Assembly (NCBI RefSeq): GCF_000720175.1
Contig: NZ_JOIX01000045.1
Location: 1 to 56,057 of the forward strand
From: Streptomyces sp. NRRL S-337
GTDB lineage: Bacteria > Actinomycetota > Actinomycetes > Streptomycetales > Streptomycetaceae
Reading direction: 5' to 3'
DNA length: 56,057 bases
Shown here: positions 1-8,700 of the stretch, one piece after another
Layout of the letters: the number at the start of each line of letters is the position of its first letter
Position numbering within the stretch: position 1 is the stretch's first letter
Program-made: the position numbers and the translations under genes
The notes under the pieces: generated by a model
Seen by the model: the letters and a program-made list of their open reading frames with translations, nothing else
What the model was told of the DNA's origin: nothing
Database searches by the model: none

Positions 1-1
1 C

Positions 2-1672
2 GACCTCCGCAACAACGGCCACGGCTCCCAAGCCGTCATCGTCACCCAGGACAACAACGGCCGCGCCCACGCCTGGAACGTCGTCAACCACAACGGCAAG
101 ATCACCTACGTCGACGCCCAAACCGGCAAAACCAGCAACAAACCCCTCCACGACGGCACCAACGGCGTCCACGCCATCCCCCTCAACGCCGACCGCCGCC
201 CCACCACCCCCACACCCACCCCGAACGACCACCACCCCGGAGACACGCGCCCCAAGCCTCCGCGCCGCCCCGCCGCCGAACCCGCCGGCGGCAACAAGCA
301 CAAACACCCCGACGACATGGACATCGACGGGGACGACGGCCACGACAACAAAAAGCCCAAGCTGGACTCCGACGCGATGGACGTCGACGAGACGTCTTCG
401 ACGTCGCAGTACAGCCATCCTCATGATCGTGGCGACAGTGACACCTCGGCGCAGGAGACGGGTGAGAAATCCGTCTTCGAGCGCGAGGGCGAGAAGTCGA
501 AGGAATACGGGCTGGAGCCGGACGCGCTGCAGCAGGCACTCCGGGCGCAGCAGCCCGTACACAGGGTTCGCCTGGACAACGTCCATGACCACCTCAACCA
601 GTGGGCAGACGATGGAAGTCTGGCGCGCGCTCTGCGCACTGCCGCAGGCGATGCCCATCCGTCTGAGCAGAACGCAGGAAGTGACCCCCTCAGGTTCAAC
701 AAAGATGACCTGATCAAGCATTTGCCGGGCTTCGACAAGATGGAGCACGGCGAACAAATTGCCGTGATTTCTACGATGGCGCGCCTGAGCCTCTCCTTCC
801 ATGAACAGCACGGCGTCGGCAACAACCCCCGACATATCGAAAAGCCGTACCTCGGAGAAGGCAAGCCGGCACCGACTCCAGGCACACGGGACAGTGCCGC
901 CAAGAATGCCGACGGGTCACTGGGCGTGAAGGGGCACAAGGCTTCCGGAGAAAAATACCTGTCGGACATTCCAGAGGCTGACGAAGCCCAGACGAACGAC
1001 ATCTGGAAGCACAGCCCTGACTTCACAGACCGAAACTACGCCGTACTGGAGGTCAAGGACCCTGACGGGAAGATCACATTCGTGGTCGACTCGTCGGTCC
1101 CGACAGGTGAGAAGTACGTCTCGGGTCGCCATTCAGAAAAGCACCTGATCGAATGGCTCAAGCGAAGCAACGAGGGTCTACCCGCCGGGAAGTCGTACAC
1201 GGCACAGAGCCTGTACACCGAACGCGAGCCTTGCGGTAAGGGGCAGGGGCACGCCAAGTGCTCCGACGAGCTCAGGAAGCACCTCAAGGGCCTTCCGATC
1301 TACTACAGCACGACCTACCGGACCGACCCCGAAGGCGTTGCTGCCCGCAAGGCACTCGACGGCCAGAAGCGTGCCGTGATCAAGGCGATTCCCTCCCTCT
1401 CCGACGCAGAAGTGAGAGCCGAAGTCACCCGACGAGTCACCGAACGATACGGCGAGAACTCGGGCCGAACGGCGAACCACTTGAAGGAGCTTGCCGATGC
1501 GGATGCCGCCGGTGCCCGGGAAAAGCTCAAGAAGGTCATTGACAGCGACTACAAGAAGCTGAAGGAAGAAGAGCGAACCGAAAAGGAACATGCGATCGTA
1601 CGCGAAATGGAAAGGCATGTTGACGCGCTGGAAGAGACCTGGCACAAGGTCTACCCGCAGCTAGTCAGCTGA
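2..1672 (+). CDS. Polymorphic toxin, C-terminal part: papain-fold (glutamine deamidase-like) region plus zinc deaminase toxin domain (5' truncated)
   Basis: The frame is open from the window edge, so this is the C-terminal 556 codons of a longer protein. The first ~60 residues carry the motif GRAHAWNVVNHNGKITYVDA, typical of the Papain_fold_1/toxin glutamine deamidase family. A Pro-rich then acidic linker follows (window residues ~65-150, with KKPKLDSDAMDVDE). The C-terminal domain has a cytidine-deaminase-type zinc signature: HSE at 1130-1138 and PC-x8-C at 1229-1261 (PCGKGQGHAKC). This is the fold of YwqJ/XOO_2897-like polymorphic-toxin deaminases, which act on bases or nucleotides. The tail after ~1320 is charged and helical. 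The gene is probably exported and intercellular, but the export domain lies outside the window. Neighbouring genes look like immunity genes. The deaminase fold is well supported; the exact substrate is unknown. Confidence 0.8.
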   Translation, partial: DLRNNGHGSQAVIVTQDNNGRAHAWNVVNHNGKITYVDAQTGKTSNKPLHDGTNGVHAIPLNADRRPTTPTPTPNDHHPGDTRPKPPRRPAAEPAGGNKHKHPDDMDIDGDDGHDNKKPKLDSDAMDVDETSSTSQYSHPHDRGDSDTSAQETGEKSVFEREGEKSKEYGLEPDALQQALRAQQPVHRVRLDNVHDHLNQWADDGSLARALRTAAGDAHPSEQNAGSDPLRFNKDDLIKHLPGFDKMEHGEQIAVISTMARLSLSFHEQHGVGNNPRHIEKPYLGEGKPAPTPGTRDSAAKNADGSLGVKGHKASGEKYLSDIPEADEAQTNDIWKHSPDFTDRNYAVLEVKDPDGKITFVVDSSVPTGEKYVSGRHSEKHLIEWLKRSNEGLPAGKSYTAQSLYTEREPCGKGQGHAKCSDELRKHLKGLPIYYSTTYRTDPEGVAARKALDGQKRAVIKAIPSLSDAEVRAEVTRRVTERYGENSGRTANHLKELADADAAGAREKLKKVIDSDYKKLKEEERTEKEHAIVREMERHVDALEETWHKVYPQLVS

Positions 1673-1683
1673 CCTGCGCGGTG

Positions 1684-1732
1684 CCTCTTGAGTCCGGTTC
1701 AAGGTGTACTTCTCGGTACCGGACTCAAGAGG
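1684..1732. terminator. Bidirectional terminator hairpin between convergent genes
   Basis: A perfect 15-bp inverted repeat (CCTCTTGAGTCCGGT at 1684-1698, complement at 1718-1732) with a 19-nt loop sits 11 nt after the toxin stop and 24 nt from the convergent gene's stop, so it can serve both. Confidence 0.8.
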
Positions 1733-1756
1733 CCGGCTCGGCGCCCTGGCACCGGG

Positions 1757-2740
1757 TCAGATGCGCAGCGCGCCCTTGAACCGTTCGTGCGGTACTCCAC
1801 GGTGCGTCACGGCAAGCCAACCGTGGTCCGCCTTCTCGGCGATACCGACCGTGGTGGGAGGAATCGAGATCCAAGACGCCACGTTTTCTGGGTCAGTGAC
1901 ACCCTCGGCGTAATCGGCGTGCTCGTCAGGGTCATAGAGAGGGTCATCCTCGTCCACCATCAGCGAGCGCTCGAAATCCATGGGTTCGCCCACCCATTCA
2001 GGATCTCCATACGTTCGATACCCTCGGCGATCCGAGCCGTTCTGGGCAACCCACCACACGTTGGCGCCGTCAAAGTCATCCACCAGGTAAAAGTGGGCCT
2101 CTCCGCATCGCGCACTCAGCTTCTCCACGGCGTTTGCCCAATGGTCGTTGAGGAAGTCATCACCATAAACGAGACGCCAATCATCGAAACCAGGGGTGAT
2201 GAACACGCGGTAGGCTTGCTCCGCATGCCCATCAGCGTCCTGGAACTCAATGGAGTTCTCAAACTCCACAGCAGCACAAATGCCCATGGTGACGGTCGCG
2301 GGACGGGCATCGTGGAGGGACAAGGCCGCTACGATGTCCTGGAGTTGGGCGTTGCGCACAGCGAGCCAGCGCCCCGTTGGCAGGTCGTCAGGTTGTTCGT
2401 CGATGAGTTTGATGCGCACCAGCCTGTCCACGGCCTTGAGTTCGCGTTCCGTCAGCCCCTCCCCACCAGTCAGGTTGGCCAGGGCCTCCAGCGCGGGGCG
2501 CCGCAGCCGGCCTGGACCCTCCTGTCGAATCCGCTGAAGGACAGGGACAGCCTCAGATCCGATCGTTTCAAGGCAGTTCTGTGCCCGAATGCGACCAGGC
2601 CCCGCCGGATCACTCAACAGGGGCAACAGGTCATGCACCGCACGAGCGCCAAGCGCGCACAATGCCTGTTCGGCCGCGTCCCTTTCGTCAGGATCATCTG
2701 CGCAGAGCTGCTGGGTAAGCCTCTGGATGTCATCGTTCAT
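1757..2740 (-). CDS. HEAT-repeat-containing protein, candidate immunity protein
   Basis: This 327-aa protein starts at the ATG giving MNDDIQRLTQQLCADDPDER. Residues ~5-95 form two or three HEAT/PBS-lyase-like helical repeats (ERDAAEQALCALGARAV, RIRAQNCLETIGSEAVPVLQ, RRPALEALANL). The rest is an acidic alpha/beta region rich in W, D and E (for example LVDDFDGANVWWVAQ and YGDPEWVGEPMDFERS), of a kind common in streptomycete cytosolic immunity-like proteins. There is no signal peptide or membrane segment. It is convergent to the deaminase toxin and shares its terminator. Placement and acidity suggest an immunity function, but no named immunity family was recognised. The first 95 residues are the best-supported part. 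Confidence 0.65.
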   Translation of the reverse strand: MNDDIQRLTQQLCADDPDERDAAEQALCALGARAVHDLLPLLSDPAGPGRIRAQNCLETIGSEAVPVLQRIRQEGPGRLRRPALEALANLTGGEGLTERELKAVDRLVRIKLIDEQPDDLPTGRWLAVRNAQLQDIVAALSLHDARPATVTMGICAAVEFENSIEFQDADGHAEQAYRVFITPGFDDWRLVYGDDFLNDHWANAVEKLSARCGEAHFYLVDDFDGANVWWVAQNGSDRRGYRTYGDPEWVGEPMDFERSLMVDEDDPLYDPDEHADYAEGVTDPENVASWISIPPTTVGIAEKADHGWLAVTHRGVPHERFKGALRI

Positions 2741-3117
2741 AGCGGGAACCCTAACCAACGCCTCGGGACGTCGACTACCAGATGTTTTCGCTGCCCAGCA
2801 GCGCCCTCCGCATTGACTCAAAGGCCGTACGTCCCCGGCGCCGGCGGAAATTGGTCACTGGACTTCACGCGACGGGCCCACGCACGGCCCAAAACGTCGT
2901 CGAATGCTGGCGCGGTCCCTCAGGCAGCGGATGCGAGCCTGTTCCCCGTTGGTTGGCGGTCAGCCGGGCCGTTGGATGCCCACCTTCCTGAGGCATCGGG
3001 GCCGGCCCATGCCTCGCCGTCCGAATGGGTCACCTGGCGACAGGCCGTAGGTGGACTCTGGCCCCTGACCAGGACCCCGTTGGTGCAACGGCAGATCGAT
3101 GGGACAGTGGGCACGCC
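2741..3117. other. Intergenic region between divergent genes
   Basis: These 377 bases lie between two divergently transcribed immunity-type genes and must hold both promoters. A TTGACT at 2813-2818 is the only -35-like element noticed and has no convincing -10 partner. No RNA gene or repeat was seen. Confidence 0.5.
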
Positions 3118-5307
3118 ATGACGCATCACGAAGACGCCCCCGGAAGCTCCCCGCTTCCCGAAGCCGTCGACCTGATCGGCGACTGGTGGCGGGAGGGGCG
3201 CCCCGGCGGCCGCCCGACTTTTCTGGTCGACCCGTCCGGTTCGGATGGTGCATCGGTCCTGCAGGAGGTTCACCGGCGCCTCCGCGGGAGTGTCTTCGTG
3301 GACGCCCACGGGCGTACCGCGGAAGAGGTGCACACGGAGATTTTGCTCGCTCTCGGAGTGGATCTGGGGCCGGGTAAACGGAGCCGCTGGCGCAGTTCGT
3401 TGCGGCAGATCCCTGAAGCGCGCCTGGTGCTCATCGCCAACGCCCACAGAGCGGGCCGGACTCGGCGCGCTCATGAACCCGACCGTTTGATTTCCCGTAC
3501 GGTGGCGGGCCTGAACAGCGGGAATGTGGCCGTCCTCGCGCATACCTCGCCGCGCGATCTCCCCAACCGGTCGACCGTTGTGCTTCGGCTCCCGGAAAAC
3601 GCAGAGACGGAGGGACGGGAGTCCCCTCTCCTTCAGGCACTTGCCCTGGCCGAGCCTCGTGAAGTGCCGTTGCGGGTGTGGGCCGAATTGGCGGTCGCAG
3701 CAACCGGCGAGACGGTAACGGAAACGGTGCTCGCCCCATTCGTTGAGGACCACCCGAATCTGCTCCGGTCCGGCCCGAACGGCGTCTCCTTCATCGACGA
3801 GGGGGTTGCGGAACGACTGCGCCGCGAGGCGGAGCCTGATGAGATCACGCGGGTCAATCGGCACCTCTTCGATTGGCTGCGGCGCGTCTCATGCGAATTT
3901 CGGCACCCTGAGGGATGGGCCGCGCACGGTCCCGAAGGCCGGTACGCGGCAACGGGACTGGCCGCCCACGCGGTGCAGGCGAATGCGCTGGAAGAGCTGC
4001 TCCGCCATGGCGAGTTGCTCGCCAACATTCCCCAAACCATTTTGATGGATGCGGCGTGCTGCGCGTCCGGCGGGAGCGTGCCGGGAAATTCCGCCGCCGC
4101 TGACGGTATTCATCTCTGGTCGTACGGAGTGGTGCCGACCCGGCAGTCGGAATGGGCGGCCCTGATGCACCTCATGGCCACTGCCCGGGAAGACACCGCA
4201 TTTGCCGCCGCAGTCGCCGAATCCGGGATTCACCTCCCGTGGAAGACCAAGTGGGCACAGTGGCGGCCGCCCGGCGGATATCACGTGAGCTATCTGAAGA
4301 CGATGCCGCTGACGGCACTGGCGGAAGTGCGCTGGAACGGCCGGCCGGCCGTTGCCGGTCTCTGTGAGCGCAAGCAGCCGGACGCCGCGATCTGGGATGC
4401 CGGGACCGGTGCGTTGCTCGCCGGCCCCTGGCAGGGAGACCGCATTCCCGAAGGGCATCTGGGCGCTCTCTCATGGCCGCCGCTCCCGGCCCATGCCACG
4501 TCGTCGAGCAGCGCCGACGGACATCCCGGCCCCCTGACGTTCCACGACCTGCACACCGGCGTCCCCGCAGGTCGCGGACCGCACCCCAGCTTGCTGGAGA
4601 GCGTGCCTGTGCCGGTCGGTGAGCTGGTGGTACTCGGCGGCTCGGGCGGACTCTTCGCGATCGAGCCGGGGCCGGAAGAGGAGTTCTCCGGATTCGGGTC
4701 CGACAATGACCAGCCCCTATCCGGCCCCTATGCCGCGGTTGGCCCCACTGTGCCGTTGGACGCCCCTCCGCCCAGTCCGAAGGACCTCATCGAGCTGTAC
4801 GGAGACGAGGAAATCTTCGAACTGGAGGAAGAAGAACTCCCCGAGGGCCTCACGGACGAAGCTGCCCGCCGCACGCTGCTCGAATTCGGCCTGCCCGATA
4901 TGCGGGAGGGCGGGATGGGCCTCTATCCGTACGGGGATTACCGCTTCGAGGTGATGGATGAGGTCTTCTGGCCCGACGACGTCCCGCCCGTGGACGAGAC
5001 CGGGCCGTTCTTCCAGATCGGGTTCTGGATGGGCGGGGAGCTCGTCGTGGACGGCCCCACCGGGCACGTCCTCCGCATCCCGACCGAGCCTGATGAGGAT
5101 CACCTCGCGGCCCTCCCCGCGGCGTGCAGCGTGGAGGACTTCCTCACCATGGTCGGCCTCTGGGTCACCGGCCTGCGCACCAAGCAGACCGTTCACAACG
5201 GTCTCGAAGCCGTCCTGCTGCCCCAGTACGTGACGCTCGCGCAATCGGCCATCGACAGCACGGGAGCCGGAGCGCCCGCCTGGTCCTACGTCTTCCACAA
5301 CGAGTGA
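3118..5307 (+). CDS. SUKH-4 family immunity protein fused to a degenerate NTPase-like region
   Basis: This 729-aa cytosolic protein starts at the ATG giving MTHHEDAPGSS; the frame is open further upstream but that stretch reads like non-coding sequence. Residues ~20-180 resemble a P-loop NTPase, with a strand-loop FLVDPSGSDGAS where a Walker A should be and ARLVLIANAHRAG in the Walker B place. The Walker A lysine is missing, so ATP hydrolysis is doubtful. A helical, winged-helix-like region follows (~180-330). Then comes at least one WD40-like blade (AAIWDAGTGALLAGPW, ~417-432). The C-terminal ~150 residues (from AARRTLLEFGLPDM, ~582) match the SUKH-4 immunity fold, with GFWMGGELVVDGPTGHVLRI near 640-660. 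SUKH proteins bind and neutralise polymorphic toxins. The location beside a toxin tip supports that role. Confidence 0.7.
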   Translation: MTHHEDAPGSSPLPEAVDLIGDWWREGRPGGRPTFLVDPSGSDGASVLQEVHRRLRGSVFVDAHGRTAEEVHTEILLALGVDLGPGKRSRWRSSLRQIPEARLVLIANAHRAGRTRRAHEPDRLISRTVAGLNSGNVAVLAHTSPRDLPNRSTVVLRLPENAETEGRESPLLQALALAEPREVPLRVWAELAVAATGETVTETVLAPFVEDHPNLLRSGPNGVSFIDEGVAERLRREAEPDEITRVNRHLFDWLRRVSCEFRHPEGWAAHGPEGRYAATGLAAHAVQANALEELLRHGELLANIPQTILMDAACCASGGSVPGNSAAADGIHLWSYGVVPTRQSEWAALMHLMATAREDTAFAAAVAESGIHLPWKTKWAQWRPPGGYHVSYLKTMPLTALAEVRWNGRPAVAGLCERKQPDAAIWDAGTGALLAGPWQGDRIPEGHLGALSWPPLPAHATSSSSADGHPGPLTFHDLHTGVPAGRGPHPSLLESVPVPVGELVVLGGSGGLFAIEPGPEEEFSGFGSDNDQPLSGPYAAVGPTVPLDAPPPSPKDLIELYGDEEIFELEEEELPEGLTDEAARRTLLEFGLPDMREGGMGLYPYGDYRFEVMDEVFWPDDVPPVDETGPFFQIGFWMGGELVVDGPTGHVLRIPTEPDEDHLAALPAACSVEDFLTMVGLWVTGLRTKQTVHNGLEAVLLPQYVTLAQSAIDSTGAGAPAWSYVFHNE

Positions 5308-5315
5308 GGGAGCGA

Positions 5316-5630
5316 GTGAACGCAGCGGAGCCGCCTGCGCCGCCTGCCAGCGCCGAAGACGCGTTGGCCATTGTCCGTAGTCGCTGTGCCGTGCCCAAGC
5401 TGCCGGACGGGACTCCGGTGCCCCTGCGGGTCCACGAGTTCGACATCGGTTATCTGGTGTACCCCACGTTCCCCCGCCCCGACGCGGCTTCCGGCCGGTC
5501 GCGGCTCGGGCCGCTTGGTGGGTCGAAGGTCGTGGTGGCCAAGGACAGCGGGGAAACAGTGTGGGTCCCCAACCTGCCCACCGCCTCGGCCATCGCGCTT
5601 TACCGCAGTCGGCGAGGGCTGACGTCGTAG
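5316..5630 (+). CDS. Small YrhB/Imm35-like protein, putative immunity partner
   Basis: The 104-aa product starts at GTG 5316, four bases after a GAGGGAG ribosome site, and only 8 nt after the SUKH-4 gene stop, so the two are probably co-translated. The pattern HEFDIGYLVYP...KVVVAKDSGETVWVPN (strand, turn, strand with a DSGE/D-TG-like turn) resembles small YrhB or Imm35-type proteins that accompany deaminase and other polymorphic toxins. No signal peptide. The family match is by pattern only. Confidence 0.6.
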   Translation: MNAAEPPAPPASAEDALAIVRSRCAVPKLPDGTPVPLRVHEFDIGYLVYPTFPRPDAASGRSRLGPLGGSKVVVAKDSGETVWVPNLPTASAIALYRSRRGLTS

Positions 5631-5674
5631 CGGGGTCCACTCCCGTTGTCAGTGGTCCGGGTCAGAATGGGTGC

Positions 5675-6325
5675 ATGACGACTGAGAGTGACGACGTTTG
5701 CCGCGAGGGGTACGACGTAGGGGGCATCCTCGCCGATGAGGATCAGGTCGCGGCCTGTGCGCGGGCGAATATGGCGGCGTTGGTGGCCGAACTCGTGGAG
5801 CGCGGTTGTGACGAGCCCTGGGCCGGGCTCGAAGACGGGGAGGCCGATGACGAGTGGCCTGACTGCCTCCAGTTCTCCTTCGAGTGTCCGCCGGGATATG
5901 AGGGGGACATCGTGATGCCCGGGGTGCCACTTGAGGTCGTGAAGGGTGGGGAGGGAGAAGCGAGTTGGGAAGTGGTGCACAACGGGGTGCCGTACGCCTG
6001 GAGTGACCTGGTGGACGAGCTCTCCGCGTTCGATGCGGCTCGGCGCACCATCTGGGCCAACCGGGACCGGCTGGTGGGCGAACTCGCAGCGAGGGGGCTT
6101 TCGTTGCGGGACGAGGACGTCGACAGCGATCCGGATGCGAGCGGTGACTCGTGCGTGACGTACCACCTCGCGCTGGAGGGGAGGAAGGTCAGGGTGTCGA
6201 TACCGGACGTCGCGGTGGGGCCGGGGCTCGCCCAGGAGATGTATGTGGAGGGGTACCCGTATGTCTGGGAGGAGGCGGTGGAGGCGGCTGTGGTGGCGCT
6301 GACGGGCATCGATCCAGGGAGGTAG
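5675..6325 (+). CDS. Acidic two-fold repeat protein of unknown function
   Basis: The 216-aa product begins at ATG 5675. It is strongly acidic and appears built from two copies of one domain. ARANMAALVAELVERG and GVPYAWSDLVDEL in the first half correspond to IWANRDRLVGELAARG and GYPYVWEEAVEAAV in the second, each separated by a beta-rich stretch containing a PG/PD turn. No catalytic motif, signal peptide or membrane segment was seen. It is the last gene of the immunity-type run and could be another antitoxin or a cargo gene; I do not recognise the family. Confidence 0.6.
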   Translation: MTTESDDVCREGYDVGGILADEDQVAACARANMAALVAELVERGCDEPWAGLEDGEADDEWPDCLQFSFECPPGYEGDIVMPGVPLEVVKGGEGEASWEVVHNGVPYAWSDLVDELSAFDAARRTIWANRDRLVGELAARGLSLRDEDVDSDPDASGDSCVTYHLALEGRKVRVSIPDVAVGPGLAQEMYVEGYPYVWEEAVEAAVVALTGIDPGR

Positions 6326-6497
6326 CACGGGCGGCGGCCGTTCGGCCCTCCGGACGGTTCGTGGAGAAGCAATGCGCGTGTCACGGTCGTGCGGCAGAGT
6401 GGACGGTCGCGGTGTGGTGATCGACGATCACCGATCGCAGGCGTTCGGCAGGTGACCAGGAAGCAGGAATCAGGAAGCAGACAGGGGGCAGCAGGTC

Positions 6498-7757
6498 ATG
6501 GCGGGGATCGAGCGGCGGAGAGTGCTGGCGGCCGGGGGCGGGGTCGCGCTGACGGCGGCGCTGGCGAGCGCGTGCGGGTCCAACACCGGGCGCGGGGGCG
6601 GTGGTTCCGGTGCGGGGCTCAGTCAGTGGTACCACCAGTACGGGGAGCCGGGCACCGAGCGGGCCGTGAAGCGGTATGCGGCGGCGTACAAGAAGGCTCA
6701 CGTCAGTGTGCAGTGGCGGCCGGGGGATTACGACCGGCAGACGGCGGCCGCGTTGCTCACGGACTCGGGGCCGGATGTGTTCGAGGTCAACGGGCCGCTG
6801 CTGGACCAGATCCAGGACGGGCAGGTCGTCGATCTGACGGCCGAGGTCGAGCCGGTGAAGGACGACTTCAACCAGGCGGTGCTGGCGCCGAAGATCTGGC
6901 AGGGAAAGGTCTGGGGCATTCCGCAGGTCATCGACATGCAGATGCTCTATTACCGGAAGAGTGCGTTGAAGGCCGCGGGGGTGGAACCTCCGGCGTCGGT
7001 CGATGAGTTGGTGGACGCGGCCGGGAAGCTCACGACGAAGAAGGCCAAGGGGCTCTTTCTGGGGAATGACGGTGGGGTGGGGGTGCTGGGTGGCACGCCG
7101 CTCTTCGCCGCCGGTCTGAGCCTGATCGGTGAGGGCGGGAAGGTCGGTTTCGACGATCCGGCTGCGGCGCGGGTGCTGGGGAAGATCCGGCAGCTGTACG
7201 CGGACAAGTCGCTTCTGCTGGGGGCGCCCACGGACTGGTCCGATCCGTCCGCCTTCATTCAGGGGCTGACCGCGATGCAGTGGTCCGGTTTGTGGGCGCT
7301 GCCGCAGATCAAGAAGGCGTTGGGGGACGACTTCGGGGTGTTGCCCTTCCCGAAGGACGGCTCCGGGGGCAAGCCTTCCGTTCCGGTGGGTGCTTATGGG
7401 TCCGCGGTCAGTGCGCGCAGCAAGAAGAAGGCGGAGGCGAAGGCGTTCGCCAAGTGGCTGTGGGTGGATCGGACGGATTTCCAGCAGGATTTCGCGTTGT
7501 CGTACGGCTTTCACATCCCGGCGCGGATCTCGCTGGCGAAGAAGGCCAAGCAGCTGCAGGAAGGAGCGGCCGCGGACGCGGTGCGGTTCGCGACGGAGCA
7601 CGGCTATGCGGAGCCGCTGTTGTGGACGTCGGCGGACCGTACGGCCTATCAGGACGCGTTGAGCCGGATCATCAAGGACGGCGCCAACCCGGAGAGTGAG
7701 CTGAAGGGCGTGGTGCGGAAGGTCAACGCCGAGCTGCAGCGGGCCAAGAGGAAGTGA
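6498..7757 (+). CDS. Sugar ABC transporter substrate-binding lipoprotein
   Basis: This 419-aa family-1 extracellular solute-binding protein captures a carbohydrate outside the membrane and delivers it to the two permeases encoded next. The N-terminus MAGIERRRVLAAGG has an Arg-rich start followed by a hydrophobic core and lipobox LASAC (lipidated Cys ~26), so it is an anchored lipoprotein, possibly Tat-exported. Internal family features include DSGPDVFEVNGPLLDQIQDG and the IPQVIDMQMLYYRKSAL hinge segment. A GGGGGCAGCAGG-type ribosome site precedes ATG 6498. Its TGA overlaps the GTG of the first permease by 4 bases. The substrate cannot be read from the sequence. Confidence 0.92.
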   Translation: MAGIERRRVLAAGGGVALTAALASACGSNTGRGGGGSGAGLSQWYHQYGEPGTERAVKRYAAAYKKAHVSVQWRPGDYDRQTAAALLTDSGPDVFEVNGPLLDQIQDGQVVDLTAEVEPVKDDFNQAVLAPKIWQGKVWGIPQVIDMQMLYYRKSALKAAGVEPPASVDELVDAAGKLTTKKAKGLFLGNDGGVGVLGGTPLFAAGLSLIGEGGKVGFDDPAAARVLGKIRQLYADKSLLLGAPTDWSDPSAFIQGLTAMQWSGLWALPQIKKALGDDFGVLPFPKDGSGGKPSVPVGAYGSAVSARSKKKAEAKAFAKWLWVDRTDFQQDFALSYGFHIPARISLAKKAKQLQEGAAADAVRFATEHGYAEPLLWTSADRTAYQDALSRIIKDGANPESELKGVVRKVNAELQRAKRK

Positions 7758-8695
7758 GGGACGGGACGGTGGGCGCAGACCGCATCCTCGGCCCACAGCG
7801 GCGGAATCTGTGGTTCTGGGTGTTCGTCGGGCCGTTCGTCGTCGGGCTCGGGTTGTTCACGTACGTCCCGTTGGCGTGGAGCGTCTATCTCAGCTTCTTC
7901 GATGCGCACAACACGGTGAGTCCGAGCGGTTCGGATTTCGTCGGGCTGGGCAATTACGGCGCGATGCTGGGGGACGAGGCGTTCCTGGGCAGCCTGGGGA
8001 CGTTCCTGGTGTTCACCGCGTTCATCGTGCCGGCGACGTATGCGCTCTCGCTGGGACTGGCGCTGATGGTCAACCGGCTGCGGATCGCCCAGGCGTTCTT
8101 CCGGTCGGTGTTCTTCCTGCCGACGGCGTGCTCGTACGTCGTCGCGGCGGTGATCTGGAAGCTGTCGATTTTCAACGGGGTGCGGTTCGGGCTGGCGAAC
8201 ACCGTGCTCGGGTGGCTCGGCGGCGCGGACATCGCCTGGTTGTCGACCACGGATCCGCCCTGGTATTGGCTGGTCATCGTGACCGTACGGCTGTGGCTGC
8301 AGGCCGGGTTCTACATGATTCTGTTCCTGGCCGGGCTGCAGCGGATTTCCCCGCAGTTGTACGAGGCGGCGGCGGTGGACGGGGCGCGGCCCGGCTGGCA
8401 GACGTTCCGGCACATCACCTTTCCGCAATTGCGGGCCACGTCCGTGGCCGTGGTGCTGCTGTTGGTGATCAATGCGTTCCAGGCGTTCGACGAGTTCTAC
8501 AACTTGCTGAGCGATGCCCGTGGTTATCCGCCGTACGCCCGGCCGCCGCTCGTCTATCTCTATTACACGGCGCTGGGGCAGGACCAGAATCTCGGGCTGG
8601 GCAGTGCCGGCGCGGTGATCCTGGCGCTGATCATCGCGGTGGCGACGGTGCTGCAGGCCCGCTGGTTCGGCCTGGGGCGCAAGGGGGAGGACTGA
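7754..8695 (+). CDS. Sugar ABC transporter permease 1 (MalF/UgpA-like)
   Basis: A 313-aa inner-membrane permease with six predicted transmembrane helices. The cytoplasmic EAA loop reads YEAAAVDGARPGWQTFRHI and is the docking site for the ATPase. The start is GTG 7754 inside the overlap GTGA with the binding-protein stop; a second in-frame GTG at 7769 is possible. The N-terminus LWFWVFVGPFVVGLGLF is the usual first helix. It pairs with the next gene to form the heterodimeric channel. Confidence 0.92.
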   Translation: MRDGTVGADRILGPQRRNLWFWVFVGPFVVGLGLFTYVPLAWSVYLSFFDAHNTVSPSGSDFVGLGNYGAMLGDEAFLGSLGTFLVFTAFIVPATYALSLGLALMVNRLRIAQAFFRSVFFLPTACSYVVAAVIWKLSIFNGVRFGLANTVLGWLGGADIAWLSTTDPPWYWLVIVTVRLWLQAGFYMILFLAGLQRISPQLYEAAAVDGARPGWQTFRHITFPQLRATSVAVVLLLVINAFQAFDEFYNLLSDARGYPPYARPPLVYLYYTALGQDQNLGLGSAGAVILALIIAVATVLQARWFGLGRKGED

Positions 8696-8700
8696 GCGGG

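Noticed and set aside
1688..3121. Plus-strand open frame of 477 codons
   Set aside because: Antisense to the HEAT-containing gene and continuing into the intergenic region; no ribosome site and no recognisable domain.
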